12,429 nt of DNA from Kiritimatiellia bacterium (GTDB lineage Bacteria; Verrucomicrobiota; Kiritimatiellia; UBA8416; JABMPJ01): NCBI GenBank assembly GCA_029939545.1, contig JAOZSS010000057.1, forward strand, positions 1 through 12,429, read 5' to 3'. The translations under genes and the position numbers were made by a program. Positions 1 through 6,802 of this stretch are shown here, piece after piece. Each line of letters begins with the position of its first letter. Within the stretch, counting starts at the first letter, position 1. The notes under the pieces are model-generated. The model saw only the letters and a program-made list of their open reading frames with translations. It ran no database searches and was not told the DNA's origin.

Positions 1-1
1 G

Positions 2-1345
2 GAACCCCGCATGGCGAAAAATTTGAACCAGAAGACGGCGGATAGCCAGACGCTGGGAATGGGCGGGGCTTTCACAGCCGTGGCGGATGATGCCACTGCG
101 GCGTCATGGAATCCAGGGGGCTTGATTCAGCTGGAGCGTCCCGAGGCATCCTTCGTTACGCGTCTGAGCTACGAAGAAGACCGGCACCACTCGGGAGACG
201 ATGATTTTCTCGTCGATCGGGATAGTTTTGACGGTATGGGGTTGAACTACTTGAGTGTCGTTTATCCTTTTCGCTTCTTGAGTCGCAACTGGGTTGTGTC
301 GTTGAACTACCAGGAGGCCTATGACTTCACTCGACGGTTCTCGGCGAGCCAGATGGCTCAATCGTCGAGTCAACACGAGGAGGCCGATTCGACCGTCTAC
401 TATGACACACAACACGATCATCTTTCCGAGGCTCACGACGACGGGTCTGTGGATGTCGACATCGTTACAGAGTTACGGACACGGTCGAGCAGCGCACTTC
501 GCCAGTTGCTCTCCTCCGAACTGATCTCATCACTTTCCTTTGAGCAGGAGGGGTTGATCGATGCGATATCTCCCGCCGTGGCGCTTGAGGTCACTCCCCG
601 GGTATCCGTTGGCGTAACAGCCAATTTCTACAGGGATGACTTTCGGGGTCAGACCCCGATTCAATCCCGGACCACGGCGGCCTATTCTGGCACGTCGGAC
701 AGCGATGTGGTGATTGAGACCGACCGAACGACAACCGGGTCCTACACATACACCGGAACCGCACATTTTCCGCCTGCCGGGGGGTTTCCGATTGGGATTG
801 ATGTGGATTTTGAAGGCTCGGGAACAGTAGATGAGTTCTCGGAGACAACGACGAGCACAAGGCAGGATCAGCTTGCCTTCGAAGGTGAATTGGAAGAGAT
901 CAATGACTACCAATCCATAGGTGGTGTCAATGCGACGTTAGGCATTATGTGTGCCCTGTCACGCCGCCTCGGGTTCGGGTTCGTGGTTGATACGCCGTGG
1001 GACGCCGAGGGGAGCCAGACACGGACTGTGAGGAACACGGTGCTCACCTACGATCTTCCGGGGCAGGAACTGTTGGATCAAACGACGTCCGAGGTGTCAG
1101 AGACGGGTGATGTGGTATTTCATTTTCCTCTCTACTGGGCTGCCGGCATGGTGATGCGTTGGAACAACCGTTTCCACACAACACTGGACGTCAGCCAAAC
1201 ACTTTGGTCCGATTTCTGGTACCAGGTATCGGGTGCAGGCCGCGTGAATCCGCTCGACGGAACTCCAGATGGCGAGCACCCCATCAGGGACTGCTGGGGT
1301 GCACGGGCCGGTGCCGAGTATCTGTGGGTGCTGGCGGAGACCTGA
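2..1345 (+). CDS. OmpP1/FadL-type outer-membrane protein, incomplete at 5' end and probably truncated at 3' end
   Basis: Probably an outer-membrane beta-barrel of the OmpP1/FadL (hydrophobic-compound transport, PorV-like) kind. The frame is open to the window edge. The first ATG (base 11) is followed almost at once by the family's mature N-terminal signature, LGMGGAFTAVADDATAASWN, then PGGL and ERPE. No signal peptide is present, so the real start is probably upstream and M1 internal. The body is rich in Ser, Thr, Asp and Tyr with alternating polar and hydrophobic residues, as in barrel strands and loops. The ORF stops after GARAGAEYLWVLAET. Family members normally continue here with further strands (typically a PLRAG...YDPEP-like segment), so the last strands seem missing. 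From about base 1320 the sequence belongs to an unrelated SLOG gene in another frame. GC is lower than in the next gene (hand counts: 55% at 181-240 and 52% at 361-420, against 77% at 2881-2940). Family call fairly sure; transported substrate unknown. Confidence 0.72.
   Translation, partial: EPRMAKNLNQKTADSQTLGMGGAFTAVADDATAASWNPGGLIQLERPEASFVTRLSYEEDRHHSGDDDFLVDRDSFDGMGLNYLSVVYPFRFLSRNWVVSLNYQEAYDFTRRFSASQMAQSSSQHEEADSTVYYDTQHDHLSEAHDDGSVDVDIVTELRTRSSSALRQLLSSELISSLSFEQEGLIDAISPAVALEVTPRVSVGVTANFYRDDFRGQTPIQSRTTAAYSGTSDSDVVIETDRTTTGSYTYTGTAHFPPAGGFPIGIDVDFEGSGTVDEFSETTTSTRQDQLAFEGELEEINDYQSIGGVNATLGIMCALSRRLGFGFVVDTPWDAEGSQTRTVRNTVLTYDLPGQELLDQTTSEVSETGDVVFHFPLYWAAGMVMRWNNRFHTTLDVSQTLWSDFWYQVSGAGRVNPLDGTPDGEHPIRDCWGARAGAEYLWVLAET
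9..55. repeat. Left copy of a 47-bp terminal inverted repeat
   Basis: Bases 9-55 are the exact reverse complement of 12383-12429. Similarity continues inward for 16 more bases at 12 of 16 identity. This copy covers the first codons of the outer-membrane gene. Confidence 0.95.
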
Positions 1346-1959
1346 GCGGCGAGTCCGAGAGTCGCACGTGGCTTGAGGGCAGACGCCTGCATCTTGAGCC
1401 TTGCCACACTCCCGTCCTGTTCGTGATTGGCGGTTCGGACAAGACACTGGACGCCGAGATGGCCGCGTACTTTCCTCATATCCGTGAGGTCCTTGAAGTC
1501 TTCTCCGGCACCGTTGTGAGCGGGGGTACGGCTTCGGGAATCCCCGGGCTAGTCGGAGACGCCACGCGGGCACTCCGGAATCAGGGGGCTTGTCACTATG
1601 ACCTGGTGACTTATCTGCCGCAGAAGTTGCCTCTCGGTGCAGAAGGGCATGACAGCTACAGAACGGTGGGGCGTACCCCTGGCCTCGACTTCTCCGAAAG
1701 CCAGTTCATTGCCGCATGGATTGATCTGTTGCTCGGCGGCATCGATCCTCACAGCATCCTGGCTCTTGGCATCAACGGTGGAGCCATTGCCCATTTTGAA
1801 TACCGACTAGCACTCGCCCTTGGTGCGCAGCTTGCAGTAGTGCGCGATAGCGGGCGTGCCGTCGACGCGCTCCTGGATGATCCCGAGTGGCGTAACCATC
1901 GACGTCTTACAGTCATTTCGAACGATGGTATGGCTGCTTGGGTGAAGGGACAGCGGTGA
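1324..1959 (+). CDS. SLOG-domain protein (TRPM/RyR-associated SLOG type), probable C-terminal fragment
   Basis: A Rossmann-like nucleotide- or ligand-sensing SLOG domain. Numbering from a GTG at 1324: TPVLFVIGGSDKTL at 29-42, the glycine motif SGGTASGIPG at 66-75, YLPQKLPLG at 97-105, and a second glycine turn ALGINGGAIAHFEYRLALALGA at about 147-168. This matches the bacterial SLOG modules often fused to RyR or TrkA-N domains, where they are thought to bind nucleotide-derived or small ligands. There is no convincing start: no Shine-Dalgarno precedes the GTG, the frame is open back to 1159, and that upstream part only shadows the outer-membrane gene. I therefore read it as the 3' part of a longer gene that was fused or recombined onto the truncated outer-membrane gene. 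The C-terminus (NDGMAAWVKGQR) may be native. Whether it is expressed is unclear. Confidence 0.55.
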   Translation: MGAGGDLSGESESRTWLEGRRLHLEPCHTPVLFVIGGSDKTLDAEMAAYFPHIREVLEVFSGTVVSGGTASGIPGLVGDATRALRNQGACHYDLVTYLPQKLPLGAEGHDSYRTVGRTPGLDFSESQFIAAWIDLLLGGIDPHSILALGINGGAIAHFEYRLALALGAQLAVVRDSGRAVDALLDDPEWRNHRRLTVISNDGMAAWVKGQR

Positions 1960-1962
1960 AAC

Positions 1963-1978
1963 GGCCGACTGTTCGGCC
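1963..1978. terminator. Small hairpin between convergent genes, possible bidirectional terminator
   Basis: GGCCGA, a CTGT loop, then TCGGCC form a perfect 6-bp stem three bases after the SLOG stop codon. On the + strand it is followed by the pyrimidine-rich cttctct, not a clean T run. It sits in the 55-bp gap between two converging genes, which is where a shared terminator is expected. A second GC-rich palindrome (GCGCGG G CCGCGC) lies at about 1996-2008. The weak U-tract keeps confidence modest. Confidence 0.4.
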
Positions 1979-2014
1979 CTTCTCTGTGAATACTCCGCGC
2001 GGGCCGCGCCTTCA

Positions 2015-3493
2015 TCACGTATTCTTGTTTCCCACAAACCCCTCCAGCGCCCCTGGGAAGGGGCAGTCTTGGCAGTCGGCCCCATGGACGAGGCAGAAGT
2101 CGTGGAATATCTGGAGGAGGCCCTGGCGCCGCAGGCCGGTGCGGTGGAGCGCGGGATTGTGGTCGCGTCCCAGCAGGGCGTGAGCGGTTTGGCGGGTGAG
2201 GGCGTTGCTCGCTTCTGTCGGCAGGTGGGTCAGCAGGGCGCGGATGTCGTGTCCCGTGGCGGCGAGGAATGGGACCAGGATGTTGATGACAATGGTATTC
2301 AGGCGGCTGTCGCCGATGAGGGCGATCGTGGCATCGACCGGCCGGCGGCCCCAGCTCAGCCGGTGTTCCCAGAAAGCAGGCGCGGGTGTATCCGTGAGCA
2401 GGCCCGCGGCGGCGGGAAACCATCGTTCCGGGGTGGCGGCGTCGAGACCGGTAAGGGCATCATGGAATGAACGCTTGCCGGCAAAGATGCCGGCCGCCGC
2501 CGCGAGGCGACGCGCCGGGTGGTTCTGGGGGCGCAGACCGGAGAGCGTCCATTCATCGGAGGCCATAACGCGCGACGACCATGCATCCTGTACACGCCAC
2601 CAGCGGTTCCACAGGGCACGGACGAAGCGCGCGGCTTCATTGTCCCACTGTGGTTGTGGTGCCGAGGGCAGGAGCCCGGCCACGCCCATGAGCAGGGCGT
2701 AGGCCTCGCGCGGTTTGCCGGCACAGCACTCGATCAACGCCTCGTGGGTGAGCGCACCGGCAAGCGTGCGGAAGGCGCGGCGGTTGTGCTTATAGCCGAG
2801 CGCGGTCATGACCTCTTCGTACAGCACCTGTTCCGGGCCGCGCTGCCGGATGTTCTCGCTCATGCGCAGGGCTTTGACGCGCAGCCGCTCCTCGCCGGCG
2901 GCGTCCAGCACGGCGCCCATGATATCCGGGTCGCGTCCGGCCAGCACGCGTCCACACGGCGGTCGTTTGCGCGAGACCGATGCGTAGGGATAGGCGGTCA
3001 GGTCGAGACAGTCGAAGCTGAAGGTCGGAACAGCGCTGACCGCATCGCGCAGGGCGATCTGGACCGCTTTGTTGGGCAGGCCGGAAGGGCGCCGCTCCGG
3101 AAACCAGGTGATGTGGGCAACGACGTTACGGTAGTCCGGGTTGTCGGTGTGACCGTGGTGGCCCCAGTCGCGCGGGTGGATGTGCACCTCGATATCGCCC
3201 TGCACGCGGCGTTGGTCGGGAGCCAGGATGAGCACGGCATCGCGGAAATCCGGTCCGGCTTCCAGGTTCCAGTGGCCCGGCGAAACCACCAGTGCGGCAT
3301 CCCCCGTACTCGTTTTCAGCCGTTCGGGCCGGTAGCGGTCGTCGGCCCATAAGCACTGCAGGTGCCGTTCGCTGTAGGGGAAGAAGCGTCCCGAGTCCGG
3401 TGTTTCCCGTACTCCTGCCACCGGCGGCTCGAGCATATCGGTGTACCGCGCCGCACCCGCAAACTGTGCCCCAAACTTGCCTGTTTTGCTCAT
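2015..3493 (-). CDS. DUF2851 family protein
   Basis: A 492-residue protein of the uncharacterised DUF2851 family, seen mainly in Bacteroidota and PVC-like bacteria. The hallmark N-terminal block is present: LVVSPGHWNLEAGPDFRDA at about 69-86, then GDIEVHIHPRDWGHHGHTDN at 99-118 and YRNVVAHITWF at 121-131. The spaced acidic residues (D82, D100, E102) followed by H104 resemble a PD-(D/E)xK-like arrangement with His in place of Lys. That is only an inference; no activity is assigned. The rest is helical and Arg/Ala-rich, ending in a Cys cluster (FCLVHGADCQDCPFPG) that could bind a metal or Fe-S cluster. I take the ATG at 3493; an in-frame GTG at 3505 would add four residues and neither has a strong ribosome site. 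It is divergent from the ABC operon and probably monocistronic. GC is clearly higher than in the leftmost genes. Family call is strong, function unknown. Confidence 0.85.
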   Translation of the reverse strand: MSKTGKFGAQFAGAARYTDMLEPPVAGVRETPDSGRFFPYSERHLQCLWADDRYRPERLKTSTGDAALVVSPGHWNLEAGPDFRDAVLILAPDQRRVQGDIEVHIHPRDWGHHGHTDNPDYRNVVAHITWFPERRPSGLPNKAVQIALRDAVSAVPTFSFDCLDLTAYPYASVSRKRPPCGRVLAGRDPDIMGAVLDAAGEERLRVKALRMSENIRQRGPEQVLYEEVMTALGYKHNRRAFRTLAGALTHEALIECCAGKPREAYALLMGVAGLLPSAPQPQWDNEAARFVRALWNRWWRVQDAWSSRVMASDEWTLSGLRPQNHPARRLAAAAGIFAGKRSFHDALTGLDAATPERWFPAAAGLLTDTPAPAFWEHRLSWGRRPVDATIALIGDSRLNTIVINILVPFLAATGHDIRALLTHLPTEASNALTRQTAHALLGRDHNPALHRTGLRRQGLLQIFHDFCLVHGADCQDCPFPGALEGFVGNKNT

Positions 3494-3539
3494 ATCACTT
3501 ACCACCGCGCGGCCGTCGTTTTTCTCTTTGCCTGCACCC

Positions 3540-3569
3540 TTGACGGAGTGGCGCGGACATCAGCATAAT
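3540..3569 (+). promoter_or_regulatory. Sigma-70-type promoter for the ABC transporter operon
   Basis: TTGACG (5 of 6 to consensus) at 3540-3545, an 18-bp spacer, and CATAAT (5 of 6) at 3564-3569. A start near 3576 would leave a leader of about 30 nt before the ATPase ATG at 3607. A purine-rich GAGGGAGAG lies in the leader but rather far (about 18-20 nt) from the ATG, so ribosome binding there is doubtful. Confidence 0.55.
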
Positions 3570-3592
3570 ACGGGTTCACGAGGGAGAGTCAA
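3565..3592 (-). promoter_or_regulatory. Divergent sigma-70-type promoter for the DUF2851 gene
   Basis: On the minus strand: TTGACT (5 of 6) at 3592-3587, a 16-bp spacer, and TATTAT (5 of 6) at 3570-3565. Its -10 overlaps the -10 of the rightward promoter almost base for base. Transcription would start near 3558 and give a leader of about 65 nt for DUF2851. Confidence 0.5.
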
Positions 3593-3606
3593 TCCAGAGC
3601 GGCTGC

Positions 3607-4566
3607 ATGATCGTAGATGTAAAGAACCTGACCAAACGCTACCCCGGCAAAACAGCCGTGGATGATATCAGCTTCGACGTCCAGCCGAGCGAGATCGTCG
3701 GGTTCCTGGGCCCCAATGGCGCCGGTAAAACCACCACCATGCAGATCCTGGCCGGGTATCTGCCTGCCACCGGCGGCAGCGTTGAAGTGGCGGGCTATGA
3801 CGTGTTTAAACAGTCGATCGAAGTGCGGCGCCGGATTGGGTACCTGCCCGAGAACGTTCCGCTTTATACAGACATGCGCGTCACGGAGTATCTCAAGTTT
3901 CGGGGCCGTCTGAAGGGGCTGGGCGGAGCGCGTTTGCGTGCCCGGCTGGATGCGGTGTTTGCTTCGTGCGGATTGACCGAGGTGCATCGACAGATCATTG
4001 GCAGTTTGTCGCGTGGCTTCCGGCAGCGCGTCGGTCTGGCCGATAGCCTGCTGTCCGAGCCGGAGCTGTTGATCCTGGATGAACCGACTGTCGGGCTCGA
4101 CCCCAACCAGATTCGACAGATCCGCAACCTGATTCGCGGGCTGGGCGAGCGGCACACGGTGCTGCTGGCCAGTCACATTCTGCACGAGGTGGAGATGGTG
4201 TGTAACCGCGTGCTGATCATCAACCAGGGCCGCATTGTGGCTTCCGACACACCCGGTAAGCTGGTAGGATTGTTACGCGGCAACCGCCGTGTTTCAGCGC
4301 GGATTCGGGGAGGCACCCCGCAGACTGTACAACGCCTGCTGGAGGCGATTCCGGCGGTGGTGCACGCGAGCTGCGAACCGCAAGGTGTATGGCTGCAGTG
4401 CTATTGCGAAAGCAAGAAGGAAGACGACATAGCCGAAGATGTCTTTCGTGTCGTGGCCACCAACGGCTGGTGCCTGCACGAGCTGCACGAAGAGCGCCGC
4501 AACCTGGAGGACGTGTTTGCGGAGGTCACGGGCGAGGAGAACGGTAACGGGGGGGGCCACAGATGA
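3607..4566 (+). CDS. ABC transporter ATP-binding protein, gliding-type (GldA-like)
   Basis: The ATPase subunit of an ABC-2 exporter, acting at the cytoplasmic face of the inner membrane with the permease encoded next. All nucleotide-binding motifs are visible in the 319 residues: Walker A GPNGAGKTT at 35-43, the GYLPENVPLY segment at 78-87 where this subfamily carries Pro-Glu in the Q-loop region, signature LSRGFRQR at 134-141, Walker B LLILDEP at 154-160, and the switch His at H190 (ASHILHEVE). The extra C-terminal domain of about 100 residues is typical of gliding/Nos-type ATPases. The start MIVDVKNLTKRYPGK is standard. It is the first gene of a five-gene operon; its TGA overlaps the permease ATG by 4 bases (ATGA). 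A run of eight G (4549-4556) lies ten bases upstream of its stop and encodes a Gly-rich tail (NGNGGGHR). The substrate is not deducible. Confidence 0.92.
   Translation: MIVDVKNLTKRYPGKTAVDDISFDVQPSEIVGFLGPNGAGKTTTMQILAGYLPATGGSVEVAGYDVFKQSIEVRRRIGYLPENVPLYTDMRVTEYLKFRGRLKGLGGARLRARLDAVFASCGLTEVHRQIIGSLSRGFRQRVGLADSLLSEPELLILDEPTVGLDPNQIRQIRNLIRGLGERHTVLLASHILHEVEMVCNRVLIINQGRIVASDTPGKLVGLLRGNRRVSARIRGGTPQTVQRLLEAIPAVVHASCEPQGVWLQCYCESKKEDDIAEDVFRVVATNGWCLHELHEERRNLEDVFAEVTGEENGNGGGHR
4549..4556 (+). repeat. G8 homopolymer at the ATPase/permease junction
   Basis: Eight consecutive G immediately precede the ATGA overlap. A one-base slip or indel here would change the ATPase tail. A -1 shift would put the ATPase in frame with the permease without a stop (reading through cca cag atg aag). 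Confidence 0.9.
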
Positions 4567-5297
4567 AGAATTTCTTCACCATCTGGTTTCGCGAACTTTC
4601 CGCGTGTTTCCTGTCGCCCGTGGCGTACGTGCTGATGGTGGTGTTCCTAGCGGTGTCGTCGGGCACGTTCCTGCTCGAAGTCACGCAGACCCCGGTGCTC
4701 GAACAGCCGCTTACGGTGGCGCTGTTCGAGGCCATTGTCGTCTGGCTGACGATTCTCGTGACCGTGGTCAGTATGCGCCTCTTTGCCGAGGAGAAACGTT
4801 CGGGAACACTGGAGACGCTGATGACCGTGCCGGTGACCGAGGAGCAGATTGTCCTCGGTAAGTATGCCGGTGCCCTGTCGTTTCTGATCCTGGTGACTTT
4901 TCCGATTGCCATCACGCTCTTGCTGTTGGTGGCCGTGAGTCCCTCTGTCCAGCTCGCCGACTTGGATACGGGAGCGCTCCTGACTGGCGGTGCGATCCTG
5001 ATCCTGGTGTCATCACTGCTCGTGTCGGTGGGCCTGCTGGTTTCGCTCCTGACCCGCAACCAGGTGATTGCCGCGATCTGCTGTTTCTGCGCGGTCTGGG
5101 GGGTGTTGCTCTTTGGTTGGATTGTGACCCTGGCCACAGGCGGTGCCGTGCAGGTGACCATGATCACGGTTACGGATCATATCCGGGACTTCTCCCGCGG
5201 TATGGTGGATACGCGTCCGCTGGTGCTGTACGTTACGGGAACGGCGCTCTTCCTTTTTGCGTCCGTGCGTGTGCTTGAGTCAAGGCGGTGGAGATAG
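4563..5297 (+). CDS. ABC-2 type transporter permease, gliding-type (GldF-like)
   Basis: An inner-membrane permease of 244 residues with about six hydrophobic segments (roughly 20-40, 55-75, 100-128, 140-162, 168-192 and 220-236). Family hallmarks are the cytoplasmic loop MRLFAEEKRSGTLETLMTVP after the second segment and the C-terminal HIRDFSRGMVDTR block before the last segment, ending LESRRWR. These are characteristic of GldF/ABC-2 permeases linked to the gliding-type auxiliary protein. It pairs with the upstream ATPase, with which its start codon overlaps (ATGA), implying translational coupling. The length is normal for the family. Although these proteins are named for gliding in Bacteroidota, homologues are widespread in non-gliding bacteria, so motility should not be assumed. 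Confidence 0.9.
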   Translation: MKNFFTIWFRELSACFLSPVAYVLMVVFLAVSSGTFLLEVTQTPVLEQPLTVALFEAIVVWLTILVTVVSMRLFAEEKRSGTLETLMTVPVTEEQIVLGKYAGALSFLILVTFPIAITLLLLVAVSPSVQLADLDTGALLTGGAILILVSSLLVSVGLLVSLLTRNQVIAAICCFCAVWGVLLFGWIVTLATGGAVQVTMITVTDHIRDFSRGMVDTRPLVLYVTGTALFLFASVRVLESRRWR

Positions 5298-5302
5298 CGG
5301 CT

Positions 5303-6802
5303 ATGGCGAATGGAAAGGAAGCAAGCCGGAGCATATGGAAGCATCGCGGGCGCCGCTTTGCGACCGGGCTCAACGTGCTGATCTCGCTGGTGCTGGCCAT
5401 TGCCGCGACCGTGATCATCAACATTATGGCCATGCGTTACTATGCGCGCTGGGACTTGAGTCGGCACCACTACTATCGGCTGTCCGATAAATCCGTTCAG
5501 TTTCTGGAGTCGTTGGAAGGAACGGTCCGCGGCGTCGTGTTCTTCCAGCAGGGACACCGGCACTACGAGGATGTGAAGGCCTTGCTCAAGGAGTTTGAGT
5601 ACACCGCCTCCAAGAACCCGGAGCTGGACCTGCATGTCGAGTTCATCGATCCGGACCGTGACCTGGCGCGTGTTCGCGCGCTGGCCGCAGACTACGATGT
5701 CGACGACCCGAACGTTGTGGTGTTTGACTGCGCCGGCCGACGGCGCTACGTGGAGGTGGATGACATTGTCACCTACGAGGCGCGTGTCGAGGAGGGCCGG
5801 ATCATCAAGGATCTGGTCAGCTTCCATGGTGAACAGGCGTTTGCTTCTGCCATCCACGCGGTGGTGCAGCCCGAGAAGCCGGTGATCTACTTCCTGGGCG
5901 GCCATGGTGAGCGGGATGTGGTCGACTACAACCCCGCAACCGGCTACTCCACGCTGGCGCGCGCGCTTCGGCGCGATAACCTGGAGGTGAAGCGCCTGAT
6001 ACCGGCCGCCTCCGGTGGTATTCCGGCCGATTGCGGCGTGCTGGTTGTGGCCGGTCCCTCCAAGCGGCTCTCGCGTGAGGAAGTCGAGCTGATTGAGGAC
6101 TATCTCAACCGCAACGGCCGCGCGCTGTTCCTGTTGGATCCCTATGTCGAGACCGGGCTCGACACACTCCTCGAAAAGTGGGGCATACGGGTGACCCGCG
6201 ACGTGGTGGTCGGCATGACACTCACGGGCCGGGAGCTGGTAGTCTCGAACTACGGCGAGCACCCCATCACACGCAACCTGCGCAATGTGCAGACCATGTT
6301 TTATCTCCCGCGCATGTTGCAGCCGGTGTCCGAGCTGAACGGCGGAATCGACCAGGTCGACCGGCCATCCGTGACGGTCCTGGCCAGCAACAGCGATAAG
6401 GGCTGGGCTGAGGCCGATCCCGAGATGCGTCCGCCGCGGTTCGACGCATCGGCGGATCAGCGCGGACCCGTGCCGCTGGCGCTTGCATCGGAGCGTGGGA
6501 ACGTGGCTGGGCTCGACATGGAGATCAAGCCCACCCGTATCGTCGCAATAGGCGATTCGTACTTTGTCTCCAACGCCTCGCTCAAAACCGGCGTAGGTGG
6601 CAACATCGACTTCTTTATGAGCGCGGTCAATTGGCTGCTCGAGCGCGAAGCGCTCATGGCTATCTCGCCGCGTGACCCATTCCGCGTGGAGCTGTCGCTG
6701 GACCGCAAGCGTGTCCGGCTGCTCTTCCTCCTTGCGGTGGTCGCTGTGCCCGGCATGGTTGTATTGACCGGCGGGATGATCTGGTGGAAGCGCCGTCGAT
6801 GA
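5303..6802 (+). CDS. GldG-like ABC transporter auxiliary protein (ABC_transp_aux family)
   Basis: A membrane-anchored extracytoplasmic partner of the ABC-2 transporter, 499 residues from the ATG at 5303. That start is preferred over the GTG at 5288 because GGTGGAG lies about 9 bases before it. Basic N-terminus, transmembrane segment at about 22-45, then the family's WDLSRHHYYRLSDKS motif (50-64) at the start of the soluble domain. The soluble part contains VEFIDPDRD (112-120), VIYFLGGHGERDV (194-206) and an alternating alpha/beta region ending in a DSYFVSNASL segment. A second transmembrane helix (about 475-493) is followed by a basic tail, WWKRRR. Hairpin topology with both ends in the cytoplasm and a large periplasmic domain is the usual GldG architecture. 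Overlap and spacing with both neighbours place it in the operon. Its exact role in the complex is unknown in the family. Confidence 0.88.
   Translation: MANGKEASRSIWKHRGRRFATGLNVLISLVLAIAATVIINIMAMRYYARWDLSRHHYYRLSDKSVQFLESLEGTVRGVVFFQQGHRHYEDVKALLKEFEYTASKNPELDLHVEFIDPDRDLARVRALAADYDVDDPNVVVFDCAGRRRYVEVDDIVTYEARVEEGRIIKDLVSFHGEQAFASAIHAVVQPEKPVIYFLGGHGERDVVDYNPATGYSTLARALRRDNLEVKRLIPAASGGIPADCGVLVVAGPSKRLSREEVELIEDYLNRNGRALFLLDPYVETGLDTLLEKWGIRVTRDVVVGMTLTGRELVVSNYGEHPITRNLRNVQTMFYLPRMLQPVSELNGGIDQVDRPSVTVLASNSDKGWAEADPEMRPPRFDASADQRGPVPLALASERGNVAGLDMEIKPTRIVAIGDSYFVSNASLKTGVGGNIDFFMSAVNWLLEREALMAISPRDPFRVELSLDRKRVRLLFLLAVVAVPGMVVLTGGMIWWKRRR

Noticed and set aside
1159..1323. N-terminal extension of the SLOG reading frame back to an ATG at 1159
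   Set aside because: This part is only an out-of-frame reading of the outer-membrane gene and shows no SLOG or other similarity.
2519..3352. 277-residue open frame on the plus strand
   Set aside because: Antisense to the well-supported DUF2851 gene; no family motif and no ribosome site.
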